Assembly: GCA_964616825.1 (NCBI GenBank)
Contig: CAZTSX010000002.1
Coordinates: forward strand, 124,001-188,000
Reading direction: 5' to 3'
Length of the DNA stretch: 64,000 bases
Origin: QYOJ01 sp964616825
GTDB taxonomy: Bacteria; Bacteroidota; Bacteroidia; Bacteroidales; FEN-979
A program made the translations under genes and the position numbers. Positions 1 to 8,080 of the stretch are shown in pieces. The notes beneath the pieces were generated by a model, which was not told the DNA's origin, searched no databases, and was given only the letters and a program-made list of their open reading frames with translations. Position 1 is the first letter of the stretch; each line of letters opens with the position of its first letter.

Positions 1-1384
1 ACATCCCTTTCTCTTCAATCTCCCTGAAACGTGAGAGGTTTTTCTCCACAATCACGGTGTGACGACCATGCAGTTTAAATCGTCGTGCCAGCAGGACAGC
101 AGTGCTGCTTCCTCCTATGATAATCAACTTTTCCTCTGGCAGTAATGCTTTCGGACTGGTTTGGTTGTAAAGGATAGGAGAGAGGATACATGTGATGATA
201 GCCATCAGGATAACGGCTGCATTGATCTCCGGAGAAATAAGCTCCATCTGAAGGCCGATGGCAGAAGCTGCAATGATCAGGCTCAGTCGGGAAGAGATCA
301 GGAAACCACCAGCAATAGCTCTCCTGAAGCCGAACAGTCGACTCCAGATCAACGAGGGAAGTACTTTAACCGCATATAATGTTACCAGAAAGAGGCCCAG
401 AAATAGAAACAGGGAACTCTCCAGGTTTGCCAGCACTGTGGGATCAAACCTGACCCCTACCATGATAAAAAATACAGGGATAAAGAAACCATATCCCATC
501 CCATCCAGTTTCAACAGCAATAAGGAACGAGCTTTATGAGTATATGATGAGAGAAGCAATCCTCCCAGAAACGCGCCCAGCAACATCACTTCCCGACCAA
601 AAAATTGAGATAGTACAATGAAAATCAGCAGAATAAGAAGTGTTCCTCTCACCTTGATCTGTGAGACGGCTTCCGAAAGCTGAAAGGTCAGGCGCTTGAT
701 CAGAGGGATCTTTTTGATCAGGATGCCTGTGGAGTAAAAAATGAAAAAGAGCAGGAAGATCCCCAGGATCAACAAGATCTCAGGCTGGAATCCGTTTTTC
801 AGTACAAATGCTGAAAAGGAAAAGAGGATGATACTTAGGATATCGGCAACCACAGCGGCCAGAATGATCATCTGCCCGTACCGGCTGGTGATCTCTCCCC
901 GCTCTTTGAGTACCGGAACGATGATCCCGACCGATGTGGTGATCATGATCAGGGCAAAATAAAATGTGTTCTCCATGGGGATGAAGTCACTCAGGATGAT
1001 AGCACTTCCATAGGAGAGTCCAACTGTAATCAGGAAGATGGAAAATCCGACCAGCAGTGGGTTGCTTAAGTAACGGGAAACCGTCAGTCTTCGTCGTGGG
1101 AGGGAAGCGATGACCTGGTCGACATCGATCTCCAGACCGCTCAGAAACATCAGGAACATAAATCCGGTAAAAGCCAGAAAGTCGAGGATCATCATGCTCT
1201 CCGGAGAAGAATAACCGATTAGAAGCTTACCAAAAGCAAACCCGATAATGATCTCCATGATCACTGTCGGGACTTTTCGCATCCGCAGAACCGACATCAA
1301 CAACGGCGTCATCCAGGCAATAGCAACTATCACCAATAATGGGAGGTAGTCAAAGTAGCTGAATATCGCTAAAAAAAAGGTCAT
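1..1384 (-). CDS. CPA2-type cation/proton antiporter (Kef-like), 3' end cut by window
   Basis: The frame opens at an ATG at 1384 on the minus strand and runs off the left edge, giving about 461 residues. It begins with roughly a dozen hydrophobic helices typical of monovalent cation:proton antiporter family 2, including a membrane stretch FMFLMFLSGLEID near residue 80. After the membrane part (about residue 420) comes the start of a Rossmann fold (IIIGGSSTAVLLARRF), matching the TrkA-N/RCK nucleotide-binding domain of Kef and related K+/H+ or Na+/H+ antiporters. It is predicted to sit in the inner membrane and exchange K+ or Na+ for protons, gated by a nucleotide. The substrate ion cannot be told from sequence alone. 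It is codirectional with the asparaginase-like gene upstream on the minus strand, separated by a repeat-rich 84-bp gap. Confidence 0.88.
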   Translation of the reverse strand, partial: MTFFLAIFSYFDYLPLLVIVAIAWMTPLLMSVLRMRKVPTVIMEIIIGFAFGKLLIGYSSPESMMILDFLAFTGFMFLMFLSGLEIDVDQVIASLPRRRLTVSRYLSNPLLVGFSIFLITVGLSYGSAIILSDFIPMENTFYFALIMITTSVGIIVPVLKERGEITSRYGQMIILAAVVADILSIILFSFSAFVLKNGFQPEILLILGIFLLFFIFYSTGILIKKIPLIKRLTFQLSEAVSQIKVRGTLLILLIFIVLSQFFGREVMLLGAFLGGLLLSSYTHKARSLLLLKLDGMGYGFFIPVFFIMVGVRFDPTVLANLESSLFLFLGLFLVTLYAVKVLPSLIWSRLFGFRRAIAGGFLISSRLSLIIAASAIGLQMELISPEINAAVILMAIITCILSPILYNQTSPKALLPEEKLIIIGGSSTAVLLARRFKLHGRHTVIVEKNLSRFREIEEKGM

Positions 1385-1414
1385 AAGGTTCAAAGTTCAA
1401 GTCTCAAGACAACT

Positions 1415-1472
1415 TATCCAATATCTAACATCCAACATCTAATTATCAAGTCATCGAGCAACGAGCATCTAA
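1415..1472. repeat. Degenerate heptamer array (CATCTAA/CATCCAA/CATCGAG type)
   Basis: Reading in steps of seven gives TATCCAA, TATCTAA, CATCCAA, CATCTAA, TTATCAA, then after two extra bases CATCGAG, CAACGAG, CATCTAA. The last units overlap the stop codon of the asparaginase-like gene (1469-1471). Same unit family as the arrays at 2372, 2466, 7470 and 49983. Confidence 0.75.
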
Positions 1473-2518
1473 AATATCATAACACCACTCTCCCCGGTCT
1501 CCCTGGCGAAGCCTCTGAACATCGCATTGGTATTAAATGGCATAGCGATGTTTCCATCCTGATCCACTGCGATCAATCCCCCATTTCCGCCCTGTGGCTT
1601 CAATTTCTCGAAAATGATGTAGTGGGCTGCATCTTTCACGCACATCCCCGAATATTCCATTAATGCCGACATATCATAAGCTACGGCATTCCGGATAAAA
1701 TATTCGCCATGTCCCGTCCCGGAAACAGCGCAGGTGGCATTGTTGGCATATGTTCCTGCTCCGATAATAGGAGTATCTCCGATTCTTCCTTTCATCTTCA
1801 TCATCATCCCTCCCGTGGAGGTGCCAGCGGCCAGGTTCCCTTCCCGGTCAAGGGCAACAGCGCCTACTGTACCCTTGGTAGCTTCTTTCTTTAGCAACTT
1901 CTTTTTTGCCCGTTCAAATTGCCCGGTACGTCTTTGCGTTAGGAAGTAGGAAGGATCGACGATCTCCAGTCCGCTTTTTTCAGCTAAGAGTTCAGCCCCT
2001 TCCCCCATCAACAGCACATGTTTGGTGTTAATCATCACCTCCCTGGCCGCACTGATTGGATTCCTGATGGTTTTAACTCCGGTTACCGCACCGGCCATCA
2101 GGCTCTTTCCATCCATAATGGAAGCATCCAGTTCAGCAAACCCTTCGTCGTTATAAACGGCTCCTTTACCGGCGTTAAACAGAGGGCAATCTTCCATAAA
2201 TACAATCACCGACTCCACTGCATCCAGACTGCTTCCACCTTGGTCAAGGATATCTGCTCCTACTTGCAATGCTTCGGCAAGTTTATCCTTATACTGCTTC
2301 TCCCTCTCTTCCGACATCGACCCTCTGGATACTCCGCCAGCCCCACCATGAATGACTAGTACCCAATTTCCGATCCTGGATTCTGGATCCTGGATTGTGG
2401 ATGTTGAGTCATTTTGACCAAAACCAGACAGGTTAATTAAAAACATTATCATCAGCAATAATCCACATCCAGCATCAAGCATCCAGCATCTAGCATCAAA
2501 CATCTTGACTCTTTTCAT
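1469..2518 (-). CDS. Isoaspartyl peptidase / L-asparaginase, Ntn-hydrolase (T2 family), secreted
   Basis: A 349-residue T2-family threonine hydrolase that cleaves isoaspartyl dipeptides and/or L-asparagine. The conserved HGGAGG block is at residues 57-62 and the autocleavage site KGTVGA at 215-220, with Thr217 as the expected new N-terminal nucleophile; the GTSTGG and SGTGHGEY blocks follow. A hydrophobic stretch ending SGFGQ (about residues 19-35) suggests export to the periplasm. The first ~18 residues are translated from a heptamer array, as is part of the linker before the enzyme domain (residues ~39-49), and the stop codon lies in a third array. The true start could be an internal Met such as Met23 or Met25. 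The next gene upstream on the same strand, a TSUP permease, ends 4 bp away. Confidence 0.9.
   Translation of the reverse strand: MKRVKMFDARCWMLDAGCGLLLMIMFLINLSGFGQNDSTSTIQDPESRIGNWVLVIHGGAGGVSRGSMSEEREKQYKDKLAEALQVGADILDQGGSSLDAVESVIVFMEDCPLFNAGKGAVYNDEGFAELDASIMDGKSLMAGAVTGVKTIRNPISAAREVMINTKHVLLMGEGAELLAEKSGLEIVDPSYFLTQRRTGQFERAKKKLLKKEATKGTVGAVALDREGNLAAGTSTGGMMMKMKGRIGDTPIIGAGTYANNATCAVSGTGHGEYFIRNAVAYDMSALMEYSGMCVKDAAHYIIFEKLKPQGGNGGLIAVDQDGNIAMPFNTNAMFRGFARETGESGVMIF
2372..2406. repeat. Heptamer array inside the asparaginase-like gene (linker)
   Basis: Five consecutive 7-mers on the plus strand: GATCCTG, GATTCTG, GATCCTG, GATTGTG, GATGTTG. On the coding strand they encode part of the linker between the signal region and the hydrolase domain, without breaking the frame. 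Confidence 0.75.
2466..2507. repeat. Heptamer array at the start of the asparaginase-like gene
   Basis: Six 7-mers: CATCCAG, CATCAAG, CATCCAG, CATCTAG, CATCAAA, CATCTTG. Translated on the minus strand they give the MFDARCWMLDAGC segment just before the hydrophobic signal region. This peptide is a product of the repeat, not of the protein family. Confidence 0.8.
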
Positions 2519-2522
2519 TGTC

Positions 2523-3305
2523 TTAATTTAATATGTTTTGAAAAATCTCTTTAAAATCAATAATGCCTGTGATCTTCAATATTACAAGGATCACGGAAGC
2601 AACGATCACCCAACGAATGAATTTCCCGCCCTTTTTAACAGCCATCATGCTGGCGATATAGGCGCCGAAGATACTCCCGATCGACAGGAGAATACCATAC
2701 AGGTAATGAACCTGGTCGCTCACAATGAATATCACCAGGGAAACCGCTGCCGAAAAGAGGACGATCAGGTTTTTCACGGCATTTGCTTTTACCAATTCAA
2801 ACCCGACACCAAGCACAAGGGCCAAAAGCAGAAAATAACCAACTCCCACCTGCAGGAAACCGGCATACAAGCCAACAGCAAAAAAGAGTAAAATCTGCCA
2901 CCACTGGATCTTCTTATCCAGCAATGTCGTATTCTCTTTCATCCATTGTGAAGGCTTTGCAAAGAGGAAAATAAGCATGCATGCCATGATGATCACCATC
3001 GCAATCTCAAGCACTTCTGCTTTGATCCCGGTAGCTACCCATGCACCCAAAATGGAGCCTGCAGTAGCAGGGATGATCAACCACCAGATCTTCCGGGTGG
3101 TATACAGCTGCTTTCTCCAGAATGTGACTACTGAAGAAGAAGTTTGAAAAAATATGCTCACCCGGTTTGTGCCGTTGGCAATGGTTGCCGGAAGTCCGAG
3201 GATCAGAAGCAGCGATAAGGAGATCACAGATCCTCCGCCCGCCAGCGTATTGATAAATCCGACCAGAATTCCCGCACCAATGATTATAATGTATTCAACC
3301 CACAT
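2523..3305 (-). CDS. TSUP (TauE/SafE/YfcA) family membrane permease
   Basis: A 260-residue protein made almost entirely of membrane helices. The N-terminal GFINTLAGGGSVISLSLLL block (residues ~16-34) is the hallmark of the TauE/SafE sulfite/sulfonate exporter family; the second half-repeat carries GVGYFLLLALVLG. Family members move sulfite, sulfoacetate, thiosulfate or related organic anions; the substrate here is unknown. The ATG at 3305 has a TAATTTTG -7 box eight bases upstream, so the mRNA may have almost no leader. It is divergent from the NmrA-like gene and 4 bp from the asparaginase-like gene, so the two minus-strand genes probably form an operon. Confidence 0.88.
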   Translation of the reverse strand: MWVEYIIIIGAGILVGFINTLAGGGSVISLSLLLILGLPATIANGTNRVSIFFQTSSSVVTFWRKQLYTTRKIWWLIIPATAGSILGAWVATGIKAEVLEIAMVIIMACMLIFLFAKPSQWMKENTTLLDKKIQWWQILLFFAVGLYAGFLQVGVGYFLLLALVLGVGFELVKANAVKNLIVLFSAAVSLVIFIVSDQVHYLYGILLSIGSIFGAYIASMMAVKKGGKFIRWVIVASVILVILKITGIIDFKEIFQNILN

Positions 3306-3312
3306 TCAAATT

Positions 3313-3320
3313 CAAAATTA
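3313..3320 (-). promoter_or_regulatory. -7 box TAATTTTG for the TSUP gene
   Basis: Matches the Bacteroidota TAnnTTTG consensus and lies seven bases before the ATG at 3305. It is back to back with the plus-strand box at 3326, making a compact divergent promoter. Confidence 0.55.
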
Positions 3321-3325
3321 CAAAT

Positions 3326-3333
3326 TATCTTTG
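3326..3333 (+). promoter_or_regulatory. -7 box TATCTTTG for the NmrA-like gene
   Basis: A consensus TAnnTTTG followed by GC, 14 bases before the ATG at 3348. Confidence 0.6.
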
Positions 3334-3347
3334 CAAAAAAACCTACT

Positions 3348-3965
3348 ATGAAGATAGCCATATTCGGAGCCAGTGGACGAACCGGGATAATGACTGTTTA
3401 TCAGGCTCTTGATAAAGGATATGAAGTCAATGCATTTGCCAGGAAAGCTTTCAATGTAACGATCCGGCATCCGAATATCAGGATTGTTGAAGGAGATATA
3501 CTCGATTATCAAAAAGTGAAGGAGGCAGTTGAAGGTGTCGATGCTGTAATTATCACACTGGGGATGGATAAAAACAAGCCCCTCCGCACCTTCTCGGATG
3601 GTACCGCCAACATCATTAAAGCGATGAAAGAATATGGCGTAAAGCGACTTATCTGTATGTCTTCAGCTGGTCTATTGGGCAAGGACACCCATCCGGTTTT
3701 CGGGAAAATCATCATCCCGCTTTTTCTGAATCATATCTATGCAGATAAGAAAGAGCAGATGAAGATTATTATCGGGAGCGGATTGGAGTGGATCATCATC
3801 CGGCCTCCCCGGTTGACCCAGGCGCCCAAAACAGGGAAATACCAACTCACGGAAGGTCGCCCCGGAACCCGGTCTGTCCCACGTGCCGATGTAGCCGATT
3901 TCATGCTGAAGCTGGTAAAAGACAAATCTTACGACGGGAAGATACCTGCTATCGCCAGTTATTAA
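3348..3965 (+). CDS. NAD(P)-binding NmrA-like atypical SDR oxidoreductase
   Basis: A 205-residue protein with the GASGRTG nucleotide-binding loop at residues 8-14 right after the first beta strand. This is the TGxxGxxG-like motif of atypical short-chain dehydrogenases (NmrA / YwnB / flavin-reductase type). The conserved CMSSAG block near residue 103 and IIRPPRL near 158 fit the same group. Members bind NAD(P)H and act either as small reductases or as redox sensors; which one applies here is not visible. It is a single gene behind its own promoter, followed by the M20 amidohydrolase. Confidence 0.82.
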   Translation: MKIAIFGASGRTGIMTVYQALDKGYEVNAFARKAFNVTIRHPNIRIVEGDILDYQKVKEAVEGVDAVIITLGMDKNKPLRTFSDGTANIIKAMKEYGVKRLICMSSAGLLGKDTHPVFGKIIIPLFLNHIYADKKEQMKIIIGSGLEWIIIRPPRLTQAPKTGKYQLTEGRPGTRSVPRADVADFMLKLVKDKSYDGKIPAIASY

Positions 3966-3998
3966 GCTTATGTTCTTCCGAAACTGCATAAGTGTAGT

Positions 3999-4006
3999 TA
4001 TCTTTG
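3999..4006 (+). promoter_or_regulatory. -7 box TATCTTTG for the M20 amidohydrolase
   Basis: A consensus TAnnTTTG 30 bases before the ATG at 4037. It overlaps the alternative upstream GTG at 4004, which argues for the later start. Confidence 0.6.
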
Positions 4007-4036
4007 TGTCACTTATACTTAAATTTCTTACGACCT

Positions 4037-5233
4037 ATGCCTGAACTAAGTAACCATGTACATGATCTCGTCTCTCGTGATCTGGAAGAGATCCGAACCA
4101 TTAGACGCCATCTGCATCAGCACCCTGAGCTATCCAAAGAGGAGCACAAGACAGCCGATTATATTTGCCAACGACTGGACCAACTCAACATTCCATATCA
4201 AAGAGGTGTAGCAGGCAATGGAATTGTGGGGCTGATCGAAGGAAAGAATCCGGGCAAAAGATGCATCGCGCTGAGAGCAGATATGGATGCGTTGCCGGTG
4301 AAAGAGGAGAATAAAACAGATTACGTTTCACAGGAACCAGGCAAAATGCATGCTTGCGGACACGATGTTCACATGACCTGCCTGCTTGGCGCAGCCCGGA
4401 TTCTATCGGAGTTGAAAGAGCAATTTACAGGAACAGTGAAGCTGCTGTTCCAGCCCTCGGAGGAGACATATCCGGGAGGAGCTATCGGGATGATCGACGA
4501 AGGGGTTCTTGAGAACCCGGATGTACAGGTAGTAATCGGACAACATGTGACGCCAAACCTGGATGCAGGGAAAGCCGGCTTCAACCCGGGGCCCGATATG
4601 GCATCAACCGATGAAATTTTTCTTACTGTAAAAGGGAAAGGCGGACATGCAGCAATACCCAACTTCGTCGTGGACCCGGTTGTGATCGCCGCACACATCA
4701 TTCTGGCACTTCAGCAGATTGTTAGTCGCCACGCAGAACCTACGCTTCCTACCGTGATCTCGTTTGGACGAATTGTTGGCGAAGGGCGTACAAACATCAT
4801 CCCGGATGAAGTGAAGATTGACGGGACTGTCAGAACATACGACGAAACCTGGAGAAAAGAGATCCACAGGAAAATTGAGACCATTGCTTCTTCGATTGCC
4901 GTAAGCATGGGTGGAAGTTGTGAGGTGAAAATCTCCAGCGGCTATCCTTACCTTCATAATGAAGAGCAACTGACCACCCAACTGCAACATCTTGCCGGAG
5001 AATATTTGGGAGAAGGGAACGTTGTTAACCTTGAAAGGCGTATGACTGCAGAAGACTTTGCCTATTTCGCCCAGCGGGTTCAATCCTGCCTTTACAGGCT
5101 GGGCATTCGCAATGAGGCCAAAGGCATCAATTCCGGTTTGCATTCATCTACGTTTGATATCGATGAAACTGCACTTGAGACTGGCACCGGGCTCATGGCC
5201 TGGTTCGCCATCAACCTGCTAAACGAGAAGTAG
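4037..5233 (+). CDS. M20 family metal-dependent amidohydrolase (N-acyl-amino acid hydrolase)
   Basis: About 398 residues from the ATG at 4037, chosen because the promoter box overlaps the longer GTG start. Metal-site motifs are present: ADMDALP (81-87), CGHDVH (107-112), PSEETYPGG (~145) and a late HSSTFD. This is the M20D group (IAA-amino acid hydrolase, hippurate hydrolase, N-acyl-L-amino acid amidohydrolase), which removes acyl groups from amino acids in the cytoplasm with two divalent metals. The exact substrate cannot be named. The TPR gene follows 10 bp after the stop, so they may be cotranscribed. Confidence 0.9.
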   Translation: MPELSNHVHDLVSRDLEEIRTIRRHLHQHPELSKEEHKTADYICQRLDQLNIPYQRGVAGNGIVGLIEGKNPGKRCIALRADMDALPVKEENKTDYVSQEPGKMHACGHDVHMTCLLGAARILSELKEQFTGTVKLLFQPSEETYPGGAIGMIDEGVLENPDVQVVIGQHVTPNLDAGKAGFNPGPDMASTDEIFLTVKGKGGHAAIPNFVVDPVVIAAHIILALQQIVSRHAEPTLPTVISFGRIVGEGRTNIIPDEVKIDGTVRTYDETWRKEIHRKIETIASSIAVSMGGSCEVKISSGYPYLHNEEQLTTQLQHLAGEYLGEGNVVNLERRMTAEDFAYFAQRVQSCLYRLGIRNEAKGINSGLHSSTFDIDETALETGTGLMAWFAINLLNEK

Positions 5234-5242
5234 CCTGTAAGC

Positions 5243-7141
5243 ATGAGACTCTATATTGCTTTTATTCTAATTCTTTTCACGTTTCACGTCTCACGTTTCA
5301 CGTCTTACGGGCAAACTGAATCCACTACCCTCCCCAAACAACTTCCCTTTCAACAACAGGCACAAATCAAGCCTCCGGTAGATGAAGCCAGGCTTGCAAT
5401 GAAATTCTACCAGGCAAAAGATTTCGAGAAATCGGTAGAGCTCTATGAGAAACTATACAACAAGAAACCCTCCTCCTTTTACTATATGTATTACTTGCAC
5501 AGTCTGATCGAGCTGAAGGAATATAAAAAAGCAGAGAAGCTGATCAAAGCCCGTAGAAAAAGTGATTCCCGAGCGGTGAAATACCTGGTTGACCTCGGCT
5601 ATCTTCACTACCGGGAGGGAAATGCAGAGAAAGCCAGAAAATTATATGATGAATCAGTGGATAATCTGGAAGCTGATCAACAGCAGATCTCCGGCCTGGC
5701 TAATGCTTTCATCCTGAAAGGGGAGAACAGTTATGCCCTCAGGACATATCTGAAAGGCAGGGAGTTGTTACAAGGCGCCTATCCGTTCGGTTTTGAACTG
5801 GCCAATGTATACCAACGGATGGGCGATTTTCCCAATTTGTTCGAGGAGTACCTAAATTTGCTTGAAGTCAACGAGAGTTACCTGCGTACCGTTCAGGACC
5901 GACTTCAGAATATCCTGATAAAAGATCCTGATAACTCCCGGAATGAACTTTTTCGTCAGGCATTGCTTACACGGGTACAGGGCTCGCCGGATCAACCCAC
6001 CTATGCCGACTTGCTCTGGTGGTACTCAATTCAACAAAAGGATTTCGAGTTGGCCCTGATCCAGTCGAAAGCCCTCGATCGTCGAAGACAGGAACAGGGC
6101 AGCCGGATCATCCAGCTTGCGCAGCTGGCAGTATCCAACAGGCAATATGACATCGCACTCGATGCATATAAGTATCTGCAAGGGAAAGGGGAGGCGTATC
6201 CCTATTACGACATCAGCAGGATTGAATGGGCAAATACCCGTTTCCTTCACATGACAACTAGTACCAATTCCGTTGAAAAGGATCTGACTGAATTGGAAAA
6301 TGAGTTTTGGGAAGTACTTGAGTTCACCGGTGAGAACCGTCAATCTGTATCCCTGATGCAAAACCTGGCTCACCTGGAAGCTTTCTACCTTGGCCATCCG
6401 GATATCGCTATCGATCTGCTCAACAGGGCTATAGCGTTGAAAGATATAGATCCGAAACAGCGGGCATACTGCAAGCTCGAGTTAGCAGATATTCTGCTTT
6501 TTTTTGGTGATGTGTGGGAAGCTACATTGTTGTATCAGCAAGTGTATCAGAAGTACAAATACGATGTGTTGGGACAGACCGCAAAATTCAAAAACACCAT
6601 GCTCTCATTCTATATTGGGGAGTTCAGCTGGGCAAAAGCTCAGGCTGATATACTCAAAGCAGCTACCGATAAATTGATTGCCAACGATGCCCTGGCCTTA
6701 TCAATCCTGATTGGTGAGAATTTCGATCCCGACTCCAATACGGTCGCTCTAACGATGTATGCAGAAGCTGATCTGTTGAGTTTCAAGCATGAAGACGAAG
6801 AGGCATTACAGTTGTTGGATTCAATACCCACGCTTTTTGGCTACCACCCTATCCTGGATGATATCTTGCTGAAAAAAGCAGAGATTTATGAAAAAAGTGG
6901 ACGGTTTGAGGTGGCCGACAGCTTGCTGCAAAAAATTACGACAACATATCCGGAAGAGGTTCTGGCCGACAAAGCTCTTTTTTTTCGTTCGGTGTTGCAG
7001 GAAAACCGGCTGAATGATCCTGACAAAGCGATGGAACTCTACGGAAAATTGCTGGAAGATTATCCAGGCAGCATCTATGTAGTGGATGCCAGAAAAAGGT
7101 TTAGATATTTACGGGGAGATACCATTCGCATTGAACCTTGA
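5243..7141 (+). CDS. Exported tetratricopeptide-repeat protein
   Basis: 632 residues. An N-terminal hydrophobic segment (MRLYIAFILILFTFHVSRF) ends before GQTES, fitting export. The body is helical, with TPR-like pairs through much of the length (for example ARLAMKFYQAKDFEKSVELYEKL at the start and DKAMELYGKLLEDYPGS at the end). It is likely a periplasmic or lipid-anchored scaffold; no enzyme domain is seen. Part of the signal region (HVSRFTSYG) is encoded by a heptamer array. The rsmA start lies 11 bp after its stop. Confidence 0.75.
   Translation: MRLYIAFILILFTFHVSRFTSYGQTESTTLPKQLPFQQQAQIKPPVDEARLAMKFYQAKDFEKSVELYEKLYNKKPSSFYYMYYLHSLIELKEYKKAEKLIKARRKSDSRAVKYLVDLGYLHYREGNAEKARKLYDESVDNLEADQQQISGLANAFILKGENSYALRTYLKGRELLQGAYPFGFELANVYQRMGDFPNLFEEYLNLLEVNESYLRTVQDRLQNILIKDPDNSRNELFRQALLTRVQGSPDQPTYADLLWWYSIQQKDFELALIQSKALDRRRQEQGSRIIQLAQLAVSNRQYDIALDAYKYLQGKGEAYPYYDISRIEWANTRFLHMTTSTNSVEKDLTELENEFWEVLEFTGENRQSVSLMQNLAHLEAFYLGHPDIAIDLLNRAIALKDIDPKQRAYCKLELADILLFFGDVWEATLLYQQVYQKYKYDVLGQTAKFKNTMLSFYIGEFSWAKAQADILKAATDKLIANDALALSILIGENFDPDSNTVALTMYAEADLLSFKHEDEEALQLLDSIPTLFGYHPILDDILLKKAEIYEKSGRFEVADSLLQKITTTYPEEVLADKALFFRSVLQENRLNDPDKAMELYGKLLEDYPGSIYVVDARKRFRYLRGDTIRIEP
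5278..5305. repeat. Four heptamers in the signal-peptide region of the TPR gene
   Basis: CACGTTT, CACGTCT, CACGTTT, CACGTCT, followed by a degenerate TACGGGC. They encode the segment FHVSRFTS at the end of the signal region and leave the frame open. Confidence 0.7.
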
Positions 7142-7152
7142 ACCCGCACCTT

Positions 7153-8036
7153 ATGACCTTATTCGCTAAGAAATCCCTTGGCCAACATTTCATGACAGAT
7201 GAGAACATCGCCAGGAAAATCATCGGATACCTGAATCCGGAGATTCCATGTGTGTTGGAGATTGGTCCAGGCAAAGGAATATTGACAAAATACCTGCTTG
7301 AAAACCCTGCATTCAATCCCCTCTTCATCGAGATCGACAAGAACGTAGCAGCTTATTTAAAACAAACTTATCCGACGATCAAGGACAAGCTAGTGGAGAA
7401 GGATTTTCTGCAACTTGACCTTTACAAATTGACAAAAACACAAAACCACAAGCCACAAGTTCAAAAAGACATCCAATCATCCAACATCCAACATCGAGCA
7501 TCGAGCATCGAGCATCGAGCATCGAGCATCGAGCATCGAGCATCGAGCATCGAGTACCGAGAATCCAGCTCCTCGGAAACTTCCCTTACAACATCTCCTC
7601 ACAGATCCTCTTCCGGGTGATTGAATACAAAGACAAGGTTGAAGAACTGGTCGGGATGTTTCAGCGCGAAGTAGCACAACGGATCGCCTCTCCACCCGGA
7701 TCAAGAAAGTATGGCATTCTGAGTGTCCTACTGCAGGCATATTACGATATTGAGTACCTGATGTCTGTTAGCGAAAAGGTATTTCAACCTCCCCCTAAGG
7801 TGAAATCAGCCGTGATCAGATTGAAGAGAAACGATGTTAAGGCGCTTGATTGCGACGAAGCTTTTTTCATCAAGGTGGTAAAAACCGCTTTCAACCAACG
7901 CCGGAAGATGCTTCGAAACTCCTTGCGCTCGGTGGCTGGGTCCGGATTCTCCGATTGGGATGATCCGGTCATGAGGAAGCGACCGGAGCAGCTTTCAGTG
8001 GATGAGTTTACCCGGCTTACCCGCCTGATACAGTAG
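7153..8036 (+). CDS. rsmA: 16S rRNA dimethyladenosine transferase RsmA (KsgA), frame broken at a heptamer array
   Basis: RsmA dimethylates the two adenines of the 3' hairpin of 16S rRNA using SAM. The first half starts at ATG 7153 with FAKKSLGQHFMTD and SAM motif EIGPGKGILTKYLL, and reads in one frame to a TGA at 7618-7620. The second half, from the catalytic LGNFPYNISSQILF segment (7572-7613) through FNQRRKMLRNSLR to the stop at 8036, is in another frame that is open from 7419. Between the halves lies about 130 bp foreign to the family: A-rich sequence, CATCCAA units and nine CATCGAG units. Adding one 7-bp unit, or removing two, would put both halves in one frame with no stop, because the array encodes HRASSIE in every forward frame. 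Possible explanations are pseudogene, phase variation or assembly error. Confidence 0.85.
7470..7561. repeat. Heptanucleotide tandem array inside rsmA (CATCGAG x9)
   Basis: Three CATCCAA-type units (7470-7491, one extra T between the first two) are followed by nine perfect CATCGAG units (7492-7554) and a degenerate TACCGAG. Seven is not a multiple of three, so every copy-number change shifts the downstream rsmA frame. The array is stop-free in all forward frames. Confidence 0.92.
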
Positions 8037-8080
8037 GGAACAGCAGAAAATTTCTAATTTTACACCTTAAACTTCCCGGA

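Noticed and set aside
7492..7554. Tandem repeats as a CRISPR array
   Set aside because: Units are seven bases with no spacers, and no cas genes are nearby.
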